In this document: positions 1 through 7,400 of the stretch, one piece after another
Layout of the letters: every line of letters begins with the position of its first letter
Numbering within the stretch: the first letter of the stretch is position 1
Origin: Devosia sp.
Lineage (GTDB): Bacteria > Pseudomonadota > Alphaproteobacteria > Rhizobiales > Devosiaceae
Assembly (NCBI GenBank): GCA_028290225.1
Contig: JAQGKH010000124.1
Location: 1 to 10,200 of the forward strand
Direction of reading: 5' to 3'
Length of the DNA: 10,200 bases
Notes under the pieces: model-generated
The model's database searches: none
Seen by the model: only the letters and a program-made list of their open reading frames with translations
Told to the model about the DNA's origin: nothing
Translations under genes and position numbers: made by a program

Positions 1-793
1 CATCGCAGTAAAAGAAAGCCCCTGCCTGGTGAACGGCTTTCGCAATGTCGATGACCTGGGGCTCGAACAAGCCGCAGGTATTGGGGTTGGTCAGCATGAT
101 TGCCGCCACTTCGGGCGACAACGCGGCCTTGACCGCGGCGACATCGACGGTGCCATCGTCACGGGCGGGGATTGGCTTGACGGAATAGCCGAGGAAGGCG
201 GCGGTTGCCGGATTGGTGCCATGGGCGCTTTCGGGTACCAGCACGACGGTGCGATGCCCCTGGCCGGCGGCCTCCTGCGCGGCCTTGATGGCCATCATCC
301 CCAGCAATTCGCCATGCGCGCCAGCCTTGGGGCTGAGCGCCACGGCGGCGGTATTGGTGAGGGTCATCAGCCAATAGCTGAGCTGGTTCATCAGTTCCAA
401 TGCGCCCTGGACGCTGGACACCGGCTGCAGCGGGTGGATGTCGGCAAAACCGGGCAGGCGCGCCATTTTCTCGTTGAGACGCGGATTGTGCTTCATGGTG
501 CACGAGCCCAGCGGATACATGCCGCTGTCGATGGAGTGGTTGAGCCGCGACAGGCGCACATAGTGGCGCATGGCTTCGGGCTCGGTGAGACCCGCCAGAT
601 CGAGCGCGGTGCGGCGCTTGCAGCCGCCCAGGCGATCGGCCGAGATCTCGACTTCGGGCAGGTCGACGCCGGAATGCTCGGTATCGCCGATCTCGAACAG
701 CAGAGGTTCGTTGGGCAGGAGGGCCGAGCCCGAGCCCGAAGAAAAGCCCGAAGTGCCGGTGCCGGTGGGCCGGCCTTGATTGTTCATGCTCAT
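1..793 (-). CDS. gcvPB: Glycine dehydrogenase (decarboxylating) subunit 2, P-protein beta half, partial
   Basis: The C-terminal half of a split P protein. With GcvPA it forms the PLP enzyme that decarboxylates glycine and passes the aminomethyl group to the lipoyl arm of GcvH, in the cytoplasm. The window holds the first 264 codons and is open at the left edge; family members are roughly 480-525 residues. Visible family motifs are YPLGSCTMKHNP (about 93-104), SAHGTNPATA (about 189-198) and NPNTCGLFE (about 236-244). It ends in FFYCD, just where the conserved DGAN segment begins. The PLP-binding lysine should lie beyond the edge, so its presence cannot be checked. The start at 793 is preferred over a second in-frame ATG at 787 because it overlaps the gcvPA stop as ATGA and has a GAGG Shine-Dalgarno 7 nt upstream inside gcvPA. 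This suggests translational coupling and equal subunit dosage. The N-terminus has a Gly/Ser/Thr-rich stretch (about 7-23). Confidence 0.95.
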   Translation of the reverse strand, partial: MSMNNQGRPTGTGTSGFSSGSGSALLPNEPLLFEIGDTEHSGVDLPEVEISADRLGGCKRRTALDLAGLTEPEAMRHYVRLSRLNHSIDSGMYPLGSCTMKHNPRLNEKMARLPGFADIHPLQPVSSVQGALELMNQLSYWLMTLTNTAAVALSPKAGAHGELLGMMAIKAAQEAAGQGHRTVVLVPESAHGTNPATAAFLGYSVKPIPARDDGTVDVAAVKAALSPEVAAIMLTNPNTCGLFEPQVIDIAKAVHQAGAFFYCD

Positions 794-2133
794 TGCAGCA
801 CCTCGCGCAGGGCCGCGGCAAGGGCGGCGATATCGTCATCGGTGGTGAGTTCGGTCGCGGCCAGCACCAGCAGGTTCGCAACTGAAGAATCGCTCGGCTC
901 GAGGCGGCTGACCGGCACGCCCGCAAGAATGCCGCGCCCGGCGAGCGTTTCCACCACCTCAACAGCCGGCGCGGACAGGCGCACCGTCATTTCGTTGAAG
1001 AAACTGCTGTTGAGCAGTTCCACGCCTGGAATCTGCTCCAAGGCATCGGCCAAGGCGCAGGCACGGGCGTGGTTGAGGCGGGCGAGGCGGGTAAAGCCCG
1101 CTTCACCCAGCAGCGCCATGTGGATGGAGAAGGCGAGGGCACAGAGTCCGGAATTGGTGCAGATATTGGAGGTCGCCTTTTCGCGACGGATATGCTGCTC
1201 GCGGGTGGAAAGCGTCAGAACGAACCCCCGCTGGCCCTCGGCATCGACGGTTTCACCGCACAGCCGCCCCGGCATCTGCCGGATGAAATCCTTGCGGGTG
1301 GCGAGGAGCCCCAAATAAGGGCCGCCATAATTGAGCGCATTGCCGATCGACTGGCCTTCACCCACGACAATATCGGCACCGAGTGCGCCGGGCGCTTCGA
1401 TGAGCCCGAGCGAAACGATCTCGGTGACAACGACGATCAGCAACGCGCCCTGGGCGTGGGCAGCGTCGGCGGCGGCCTGCAGGTCGCGCAGGTGACCATA
1501 AAAGTCAGGGGTCTGCACCACGATGGCGGCGGTTTGCCCGTCGATATGGTCGAGCAGATCGCCCTGGCCCCCGGGGGAGGGGGACAGGCAAACGAGGTCC
1601 GGATCGTCCTTGAGATAGGCGCGCACGACGTCGCGATATTGCGGGTGGAGGCCCCCGGACAGGATGATCTTGCGCCGGCGCGTCAGCCGGCGGGCCATCA
1701 GCACGGCTTCGGCGGTGGCGGTGGAGCCATCGTAAAGCGAGGCATTGGCCACATCCATGCCGGTGAGCTTGGCCACCTGGGTCTGGAACTCGAACAGCAT
1801 CTGCAGGGTGCCCTGCGAGATTTCGGGCTGGTAGGGCGTATAGGCGGTGAGCCATTCCGAGCGCTGGATCAGGTGATCCACGGTGGCGGGAATATGGTGG
1901 CGATAAGCGCCGGCGCCGAGGAAGAACGGCCCATCGCCCGCTGCATGGTTCATGCCGGCGAGGCGCCGCATATGCGCCTCCACGAGATATTCGGGGCTGT
2001 GCGGGGGCAGGTCGAGGTCGAAGGACTTGAGCGCGCTCGCGGGCACGGCGCTGAACAGCGCTTCGATCGAAGCAGCGCCGATCACCTCGAGCATGGCGGA
2101 GCGTTCGGCGGCCGAATGGGGAAGATATCGCAT
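790..2133 (-). CDS. gcvPA: Glycine dehydrogenase (decarboxylating) subunit 1, P-protein alpha half
   Basis: The N-terminal-half subunit of the two-gene P protein, 447 residues, the usual length for the family. It pairs with GcvPB to decarboxylate glycine. It shows the family landmarks in order: FLGAGAYRHHIPATVD (71-86), the TAYTPYQPEISQGTLQ segment (96-111), NASLYDGSTATAEA (130-143), GEGQSIGNALNYGGPYLG (258-275) and the REQHIRREKATSNICTN segment (311-327). The subunit has the aminotransferase-like fold of P proteins but carries no PLP lysine, which in this family sits in the beta subunit. It begins 13 bp after the gcvH stop, behind an AGGCGG Shine-Dalgarno that overlaps that stop codon, with a spacer of nine consecutive C's. 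It ends overlapping gcvPB by 4 bp. In many rhizobia the two halves are fused in one gcvP gene, so the split form helps place the organism. Confidence 0.97.
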   Translation of the reverse strand: MRYLPHSAAERSAMLEVIGAASIEALFSAVPASALKSFDLDLPPHSPEYLVEAHMRRLAGMNHAAGDGPFFLGAGAYRHHIPATVDHLIQRSEWLTAYTPYQPEISQGTLQMLFEFQTQVAKLTGMDVANASLYDGSTATAEAVLMARRLTRRRKIILSGGLHPQYRDVVRAYLKDDPDLVCLSPSPGGQGDLLDHIDGQTAAIVVQTPDFYGHLRDLQAAADAAHAQGALLIVVVTEIVSLGLIEAPGALGADIVVGEGQSIGNALNYGGPYLGLLATRKDFIRQMPGRLCGETVDAEGQRGFVLTLSTREQHIRREKATSNICTNSGLCALAFSIHMALLGEAGFTRLARLNHARACALADALEQIPGVELLNSSFFNEMTVRLSAPAVEVVETLAGRGILAGVPVSRLEPSDSSVANLLVLAATELTTDDDIAALAAALREVLQ

Positions 2134-2148
2134 GGGGGGGGGCCGCCT
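2134..2148 (-). promoter_or_regulatory. gcvPA ribosome binding site with a nine-C spacer
   Basis: Read on the minus strand, the gcvH stop TAG merges into AGGCGG (2148-2143), a 5-of-6 match to AGGAGG. Nine C's (2142-2134) and the gcvPA ATG follow. The spacing of 9 nt is workable. The whole spacer is a homopolymer, so replication slippage would change the spacing without touching any codon. The overlap of the stop codon with the Shine-Dalgarno suggests coupling of gcvH and gcvPA translation. No other Shine-Dalgarno is visible for this gene. Confidence 0.6.
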
Positions 2149-2512
2149 AGAGGGTCAGTTCGGCATAGCCGTCGGCATCGAGCAGGGTTTGCAGCTCGGC
2201 GGCATCGGCAATGGTGAGCTTGAACAACCAGCCTTCGGCCTCGGGATCGGAGTTGATCAGGCCCGGCTGGCCGGCAAGCGCCGGATTGACCTCGGTGACC
2301 ACGCCCGACACCGGCGCGTAGATTTCGGACGCGGCCTTGACCGATTCCACCACGGCCGCTTCCGCGCCCTTGCTCAACTGCTGGCCCACTTGCGGCAGCT
2401 CGACGAAAACGATGTCCCCCAGCTGCTCCTGCGCATAGGGGGTAATGCCGACAATGCCGGTCGATCCCTCGACGCGGATATATTCATGCTCGGGGGTAAA
2501 CTTGGTGGTCAT
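2147..2512 (-). CDS. gcvH: Glycine cleavage system H protein (lipoyl carrier)
   Basis: A 121-residue lipoyl carrier protein that shuttles the methylamine group from the P protein to the T protein and returns electrons to the L protein. Length and sequence fit the family throughout: FTPEHEYIRVEG near the N-terminus (5-16), GITPYAQEQLGDIVFVELP (22-40), then VESVKAASEIYAPVSG, in which Lys59 is the predicted lipoylation site. The C-terminus has the expected GLINSDPEAEGWLFKL segment. The ATG at 2512 is chosen because homology starts there (MTTKFTPEHEY) and a GAGAGG Shine-Dalgarno lies 6 nt upstream. The frame stays open upstream into gcvT, but that extension has no H-protein character. It starts 10 bp after the gcvT stop and is followed 13 bp later by gcvPA. 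No lipoyl ligase or octanoyltransferase gene is in the window, so lipoylation must come from elsewhere. Confidence 0.97.
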   Translation of the reverse strand: MTTKFTPEHEYIRVEGSTGIVGITPYAQEQLGDIVFVELPQVGQQLSKGAEAAVVESVKAASEIYAPVSGVVTEVNPALAGQPGLINSDPEAEGWLFKLTIADAAELQTLLDADGYAELTL

Positions 2513-2522
2513 GGCTGGCCTC

Positions 2523-3692
2523 TCAACTGGCTTTGGCTTGGCGGAAATAACGATGGGGCACGAAGGGGGTGGGCACGACTTCGGCCGGCTGGGCGCGGCC
2601 ACGAACGGCAACCTGCAGCCGGGTGCCGATGGCGGCATGGGCGGGCGGCACGAAGCCCAGCGCGATGGCCTTGCCTAGCGAGGGTGCAAAGCCGCCGCTG
2701 GTGATGACGCCAATGGCCGCACCGGATGCGTCGAGAATCTCGGCCCCTTCGCGGGCGGGAGCGCCTTCCACCAGCAGGCCAACACGCACCCGGCTGAGCT
2801 GGCCCTCGCGCTCGGCGAGAATGCGGGCGGCGCCGGGAAAGTCACCCGCTTCGCGGCGGCGCTTGCTTACGGCAAAGCCCAGGCCCGCTTCGATGGGGGA
2901 AATGCCGGGATCGAGGTCATGCCCATACAAGGGCAGGCCGGCTTCGAGCCGCAGGCTGTCGCGGGCGCCAAGGCCGATCGGCTTGACGCGCTCGTCGGTG
3001 AGCAACTGGTCCCAAAGGGCAGGGGCGTCGGCGGATGGGACCAGGATCTCAAAGCCATCCTCGCCCGTATAGCCGGAACGGGCGACGAGGATCTGGCCCG
3101 CAGCCCAGGGGAAGGCGGCATGGGTCATGAAGCCCAGATCGGTCACGCCGGGCACAAGCGTGCCGAGCACGGCTACGGCCGCGGGGCCCTGGAGGGCGAG
3201 GAGCGCATGGTCGCCATCGGCGCGAATCAGCGTGGCGCGGTCACCGGCAGCGGCTTCGATGCGGGCGAAGTCGGCGTCCTTGGTGCCGGCATTGACCACG
3301 ATGTAAAGCTCGCCCCCTGAAGACGGGGATCGGGCGATCATCAGATCATCGAGCGCGCCGCCTTGGTCGTTGAGCAGGATGGTATAACGGATCTGGCCGC
3401 GCCTGAGCCCGGCAATATCGCCGCAAACCAAGGGCTCGATAACGGCTGAGATGTCGGCATGGTCCGCCTCGGCATCGCCGCTGGGCTGGTTGAGCCGCAA
3501 AAAGCTCGGGCCCATATGGCTGACATCGAACAGCCCCGCCTGCTCGCGGGTCCATTTGTGCTCGGCCATGATGCCGAGCGGGTATTGCACGGGGAGGTTG
3601 TAGCCGCCAAAGGGCACCATGCGGCCGCTTGCGGCGAGGTGACGCTCGAATAGCGGCGTGGTCTTGAGAGTTTCGGCGGGGCCTTGGGCCAT
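2523..3692 (-). CDS. gcvT: Aminomethyltransferase, glycine cleavage T protein
   Basis: The tetrahydrofolate-dependent T protein (389 residues) releases ammonia from the aminomethyl group on GcvH and makes 5,10-methylene-THF. Family features run the full length: RMVPFGGYNLPVQYP (24-38), LFDVSHMG (54-61), NDQGGALDDLMI (108-119, holding the conserved acidic residues of the folate site), SGYTGEDGFEI (206-216), the GLGARDSLRLEAGLPLYGHDLD block (240-261) and a C-terminal barrel with GVITSGGFAPSLG (328-340). The ATG at 3692 is where homology begins (MAQGPAETLKTTPLFERH). A weak GGGA sits 7 nt before it, and a GTG two codons earlier is an alternative start. The frame remains open upstream to 3980, but that would translate the riboswitch and is not credible. 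First gene of the operon, immediately below the riboswitch and its T-run. Confidence 0.96.
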   Translation of the reverse strand: MAQGPAETLKTTPLFERHLAASGRMVPFGGYNLPVQYPLGIMAEHKWTREQAGLFDVSHMGPSFLRLNQPSGDAEADHADISAVIEPLVCGDIAGLRRGQIRYTILLNDQGGALDDLMIARSPSSGGELYIVVNAGTKDADFARIEAAAGDRATLIRADGDHALLALQGPAAVAVLGTLVPGVTDLGFMTHAAFPWAAGQILVARSGYTGEDGFEILVPSADAPALWDQLLTDERVKPIGLGARDSLRLEAGLPLYGHDLDPGISPIEAGLGFAVSKRRREAGDFPGAARILAEREGQLSRVRVGLLVEGAPAREGAEILDASGAAIGVITSGGFAPSLGKAIALGFVPPAHAAIGTRLQVAVRGRAQPAEVVPTPFVPHRYFRQAKAS

Positions 3693-3705
3693 GAACACAT
3701 CCCGG

Positions 3706-3757
3706 AAAAAAAACAAGGCGACACGACTGCACCCGCCCTGCGGCGGATCATCGTGCC
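3706..3757 (-). terminator. Terminator-like hairpin in the gcvT leader (riboswitch expression platform)
   Basis: On the minus strand GGCACGA (3757-3751) can pair with TCGTGTC (3726-3720; one G-U pair), and inside it ATCCGCC (3748-3742) pairs with GGCGGGT (3737-3731; one U-G pair) around a GCAG loop. Six bases after the outer stem comes a run of eight T's (3713-3706), which ends 13 nt before the gcvT ATG. This has the form of an intrinsic terminator placed between a glycine riboswitch and its gene, so it is most likely the expression platform. The 6-nt offset between stem and T-run is longer than ideal, so efficiency is uncertain. Confidence 0.55.
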
Positions 3758-3759
3758 CC

Positions 3760-3932
3760 CTCTGTCCTCGACACCTGAGAGATTTCCCGGCTGAGCGCCG
3801 GTTGCTCCTTCGGTGGGACCGCCAAAACGGTCCGCTTTCCAGAGTGATCGCGTAAACTGCGGTCCTTTTGCCTGAGAGTTTCCGGGGCGGTTGCTCCTTC
3901 GGCGCTGGAGAAAATCCAATCTCTCCCGCAGT
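3760..3932 (-). promoter_or_regulatory. Tandem glycine riboswitch (two aptamers) upstream of gcvT
   Basis: Two glycine aptamers lie head to tail on the minus strand. Aptamer 1 spans 3932-3856: P1 is ACTGCGG (3932-3926) with CCGCAGT (3862-3856), and the core shows CGCCGAAGGAGCAACCG and CTCTCAGGCAAAAGGAC. Aptamer 2 spans 3844-3760: P1 is CTCTG (3844-3840) with CAGAG (3764-3760), and the core shows CACCGAAGGAGCAACCGG and TCTCTCAGGTGTCGAGGAC. These repeated GAAGGAGCAACC and CTCUCAGG blocks are the known consensus of glycine riboswitches, which bind glycine and in well-studied cases turn on gcvT operons. An 11-nt linker separates the aptamers. A terminator-like hairpin follows within 3 nt of aptamer 2. 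The tandem architecture and position upstream of gcvT make the call secure; the switching mechanism is inference. Confidence 0.95.
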
Positions 3933-3938
3933 GGACGC

Positions 3939-3967
3939 ACCATGGGGGAGATTTGGGAGGGCGTCAA
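3939..3967 (-). promoter_or_regulatory. Candidate sigma70-type promoter for the gcv operon
   Basis: On the minus strand TTGACG (3967-3962, 5 of 6 to the -35 consensus) is followed after exactly 17 bp by CATGGT (3944-3939, 3 of 6 to the -10 consensus). Transcription would start near A3932, the first base of the aptamer 1 P1 helix. Placement and spacing are good, but the -10 is poor. A start this close would leave no leader for the kink-turn often formed 5' of glycine aptamer 1, so the true start may lie further upstream. Confidence 0.3.
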
Positions 3968-4042
3968 TCGAGTCCGGCAAAAGTCACGTCGCGCCGGTAC
4001 GGCATGCCAGGCGCGAGTTGGGCGTTGCGGGCTTATCGGCAG

Positions 4043-4076
4043 TCTCGGGCAACTCATTTGCTGTCCGAGAGTTGTC
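4043..4076. repeat. Nested inverted repeat in the gcv / small-ORF divergent region
   Basis: GGCAACTC (4048-4055) faces GAGTTGTC (4069-4076) with a 13-nt loop; seven pairs are Watson-Crick and one is G-T. A second, overlapping pair is TCTCGG (4043-4048) and CCGAGA (4065-4070), which match perfectly. The element lies 52 bp before the ATG of the plus-strand gene and about 110 bp upstream of the riboswitch. It could be an operator or simply fortuitous structure. GANTC sites (the CcrM methylation motif) flank it at 3970-3974 and 4096-4100. Confidence 0.35.
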
Positions 4077-4127
4077 CTGATACCCGCGTGTAAACGAATC
4101 CGTCACCGATGGGCAGGAACCTCTGAC

Positions 4128-4448
4128 ATGACTGACTATCCGGCAGACGCCCAAATCGTCTCGCAGATCGACACTGTCCGCATCGCCTTGCCCCAATGGG
4201 TCATCAGCACTGTGGAACTGGTGGAACTCGCTGAGAACGCCGAGCGGGCCGCCGTGCAATCCAATCCGCAAACCTATGATCGCTCGCGCAAGCTGATCGT
4301 GGAGGTGGCGGAATGGCAGCAAAAGCTCAGTGAGTGGCAGGCAATGAGCCTGTCGCCGCGGCTGATGGCGGAACTGCGCATTCTCAAGGCCACGCTGGAC
4401 GCTTCCATGGACGAGGCCAATGCCGCCGCTGCCAAGCTGAACCTTTAG
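4128..4448 (+). CDS. Small helical protein of unknown function
   Basis: A 106-residue acidic protein (MTDYPADAQIVSQIDTVRIA at the N-terminus) that I do not recognise. There is no signal peptide, membrane segment, cysteine or obvious catalytic motif. The sequence from about 26 to the end looks almost wholly alpha-helical with heptad-like hydrophobic spacing. The helices are broken near NPQTYD (46-51) and SLSPRL (74-79), suggesting a three-helix bundle or short coiled coil. The ATG at 4128 has AGGA 9 nt upstream (4115-4118). The open frame extends back to 3891 but would cross the gcv riboswitch region, so the later start is preferred. It diverges from the gcv operon and converges on smc with only 6 bp between the two stop codons. 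Composition and codon use match its neighbours, which supports a real resident gene. Link to chromosome biology or glycine metabolism is not shown. Confidence 0.8.
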   Translation: MTDYPADAQIVSQIDTVRIALPQWVISTVELVELAENAERAAVQSNPQTYDRSRKLIVEVAEWQQKLSEWQAMSLSPRLMAELRILKATLDASMDEANAAAAKLNL

Positions 4449-4454
4449 ATCGCG

Positions 4455-7400
4455 CTAAACCGCTTCAAGAAAACTCTCGGCGGTCCGCAGATCCACCGAG
4501 ACGAGCTGGCTGACGCCGCGCTCGGCCATGGTGACGCCGAACAGGCGATCCATCCGGCTCATGGTGATGGGGTTGTGGGTGATGCACAAGAACCGCGTTT
4601 GGGTGCGCTCGCGCATATTGTCGAGCAGGTTGCAGAACCGCTCCACATTGGCGTCGTCGAGCGGGGCATCCACTTCGTCCAGCACGCAGATAGGCGCGGG
4701 ATTGGTCAGGAACACCGCAAAGATCAGCGACAAGGCCGTCAGCGCCTGCTCGCCACCCGAGAGCAGCGTCATGGTCTGCGGCTTCTTGCCGGGCGGGTGG
4801 GCGAGGATTTCAAGGCCGGCTTGCAGCGGGTCATCGCTTTCCACCAATTGCAGCTCGGCCGTGCCGCCACCGAAAAGGGTCGTGAACAGCTCCCCGAAAT
4901 AGCCATTGACCCGGTCAAAGGCTTCGGTGAGCCGGGCGCGGCCTTCGCGATTGAGCAGGCCGATGCCGGTGCGCAGCTTGGCAATGGCTTCGATCAGATC
5001 GTTGCGGTCCTTGACCATGGCGTCGAGCTTGGCCTGGGTTTCGCCCGCTTCAGCTTCGGCGGACAAATTGACGCCGCCCAGCCGGTCGCGCTCGGCCCGC
5101 AGCCGCTCCAGCCTGCTTTCCACCGCTCCCTCGGCGGGCAGGGCCTGCTGGGGCCGGATACCCGAGACTTCCAGCGTGCGGCTGGCAGGAATGCCCAGCG
5201 TTTCCTGCACCTGCCGCTCCACGGCCTGGCGCTGCGCCAGATGGCCCTTGAGCCGCTCCTCGATGCGGGTGAGTTCGAGCCGCACCGCATTGGCGGCATC
5301 GCCGGCAGCTTTGAGTGCCTTTTCGGCGTCCCCCACGCGGCTTTGGGCCGCATCGAACTGGGCCCGCGCCGCGTCATGCTCCAGCCGCGCTTGCGCGATC
5401 TGGTTTTCCAGCGTGGCGCGCCGCTGCTCCAAGCCCTCGGGCGTCGCGGCCTGGCCGCCCAGCTCTTGCTCGATCGCGGCGCTGCGTTGCCCCAGCGTTT
5501 GCTGTTGGTCCAGCGCCGTGTCGCGTCGCCGTTGCCATTGTGCCGCTTCGCTGTGCAACTGGGCCACCCGGGCCTGACGCAGGCGGCCGCCCGCTTCCAG
5601 GCTCAACAGCGCCGTGCGGGTCTGATCGGCATGGGCGCGCATCTGCGTGAGGCGCTGCTGCTGGCGCGAGGCTTCGGCCGCAGCCTCGGCGTAATCGCCA
5701 AGTTCCGCCACGGCCTGCGCGGCGGCATTGCGGGCCTGCTCGGTATCCCCGATGCTGGCGGTGAGCTGGGCGCGGGCGGCCTCCAGCGCAGCGCGGCGCG
5801 CGGCCAGGTCGGCGAGTGCCCGCTGCGCGGCGTTGACGCCATTCTGCGCGGCTGTGAGCGCATGCTGGGCACGGCGCCAGCCTTCGCGGCCATTGCGCTC
5901 ATTGGTGCGCGCCAGGTCCAGCGCGGCGGTGAGGGTTTCCACCTCGCGCTTCCAGCTGTTGCGCTCGCCTTTGGCGCGGCTGGTTTCCGCATCGAGCTCA
6001 TGGAGCCGGTTGCGCTGCGCCAGTCGCTGGGCGGCGGGGCCCGGAGCATCGGCAGCGGCAATAAAGCCGTCCCAGCGCCAAAGGGCGCCCGCCAGGGTCA
6101 CCAGCCGCTGGCCGGGGCGCAGCGCAAGCTGCAGGGCCGGGCCGTCGGCCGCGTCGATCACCCCGATCTGGTCCAGCCGGCGCTTGAGCCGTCCGTCCTC
6201 GCCATGGACATGGCGAGACAGCGGTTCGGCCCCTTGCGGCAGGGGCGGGTCATCCGAGCCATCGGGGGCGGGGGCCCAATGCAGCGGTGAATCGGGGTCG
6301 GTGGACGCTTCGAGATCGTCGCCCAAGGCGGCGCCCAGCGCGGTTTCATAGCCCGGCGCCACCGCAAGATCATCCACCACCGCCCGCCACAGCCGGTCGC
6401 TGAGATCGAGCATGCGGATCAGGGTTGCGGCTTCCGCTTCTAGGGCGATCACACCAGCTTCGGTGGCCTGGAGGCGCGGCCGGGCCACATCAAGGCGCGC
6501 CTGCGCGGCGAGCGTGGCTTGTTCGGCGCCGAGCGTGAGCTTTTCCGCTTCGCCCAGCGCCCGCTGCGCCGCTTGCAGCGTGGCGCGCTGTTGCGCGAGC
6601 TCATCGTCGGCATCGCCGCGCGCTTCCAGCGCCGCCGCGTCTCGCTCCAGCTCGGATGATTGGGTGCGCAGCCGGTGCAGGCGCTGGTCGAGTTCGGCCA
6701 GGTAGCGCTCGGCCTGCGTTCGGCGCGCCCGTTCTTCGGCCAGCGCCTGTTCGGCCTCGCGCGCTTCCGCTTCCGCAGCAACAATCTCGGCCCGCGCCGC
6801 ATCGGCGGCACTGCGGGCGCTGGCGAGGGCTTCGGCTGCGCTGTCGGCCTCGTCCTGCAACTGCGCGATTTCGGCGGCGCCGGCCGCCAATGCGGCTTCG
6901 CCTTCGCGCACCAGTTGTTCTTCACGCGCCCGGTCAGCGGCGAGTTGTTGGAGTCGCAGTTCCAGCTCGGCTTGCCGCTGCTGCCCGCGCCGCTCTTCCT
7001 CGGCCAGCTGTTCAAGCAGGATCTCATAGCGCTGCAACACCGCGGCGGCGACCGTTTCGCGCTCGCGCAGGGGCTGCAGCTCGGCCTGGGCAGCGTCCAG
7101 CGCGCGCTGGGCGGCCAGCTCCTTGCCCGTAGCATCGGCCTGGGCGCGGATCAGCACGGCCTGGTTGGCCTCGGTTTCCTTTTCCGCGAACACCGCCGCC
7201 ACCCAGTGCAGGTGAAACAAGGTGGCCTCGGTGCTGCGGATCTCGCCGGAAAGGCCGCGATAGCGGATGGCGAGGCGCGCCTGGCGCTTGAGCGCGTCGA
7301 GCTGGGTTTCCACCTGGGCGGTGATGTCATCCACCCGCTCGAGGTTCTGTTCGGCGGCCCGCAGGCGCAGTTCGGCCTCGTGCCGGCGGGTATGAAGCCC

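Noticed and set aside
2513..2638. N-terminal extension of GcvH
   Set aside because: It overlaps the 3' end of gcvT, is Pro/Ser-rich and unlike any H protein; the ATG at 2512 has a good Shine-Dalgarno.
3693..3980. N-terminal extension of GcvT (open frame to 3980)
   Set aside because: It would be the translation of the glycine riboswitch and terminator region; T-protein homology begins only at the ATG at 3692.
3891..4127. N-terminal extension of the small plus-strand protein
   Set aside because: It crosses the riboswitch and gcv promoter region and is basic and Cys-containing, unlike the acidic helical body; the ATG at 4128 has a ribosome binding site.
4575..6290. Long plus-strand open frame (571 codons) antisense to smc; similar ones at 6660-7760, 29-1318 and 1069-2217
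   Set aside because: They lie opposite well-recognised genes and show Arg/Gly/Ala/His-rich products with no motif. Long antisense frames are expected opposite GC-rich genes.
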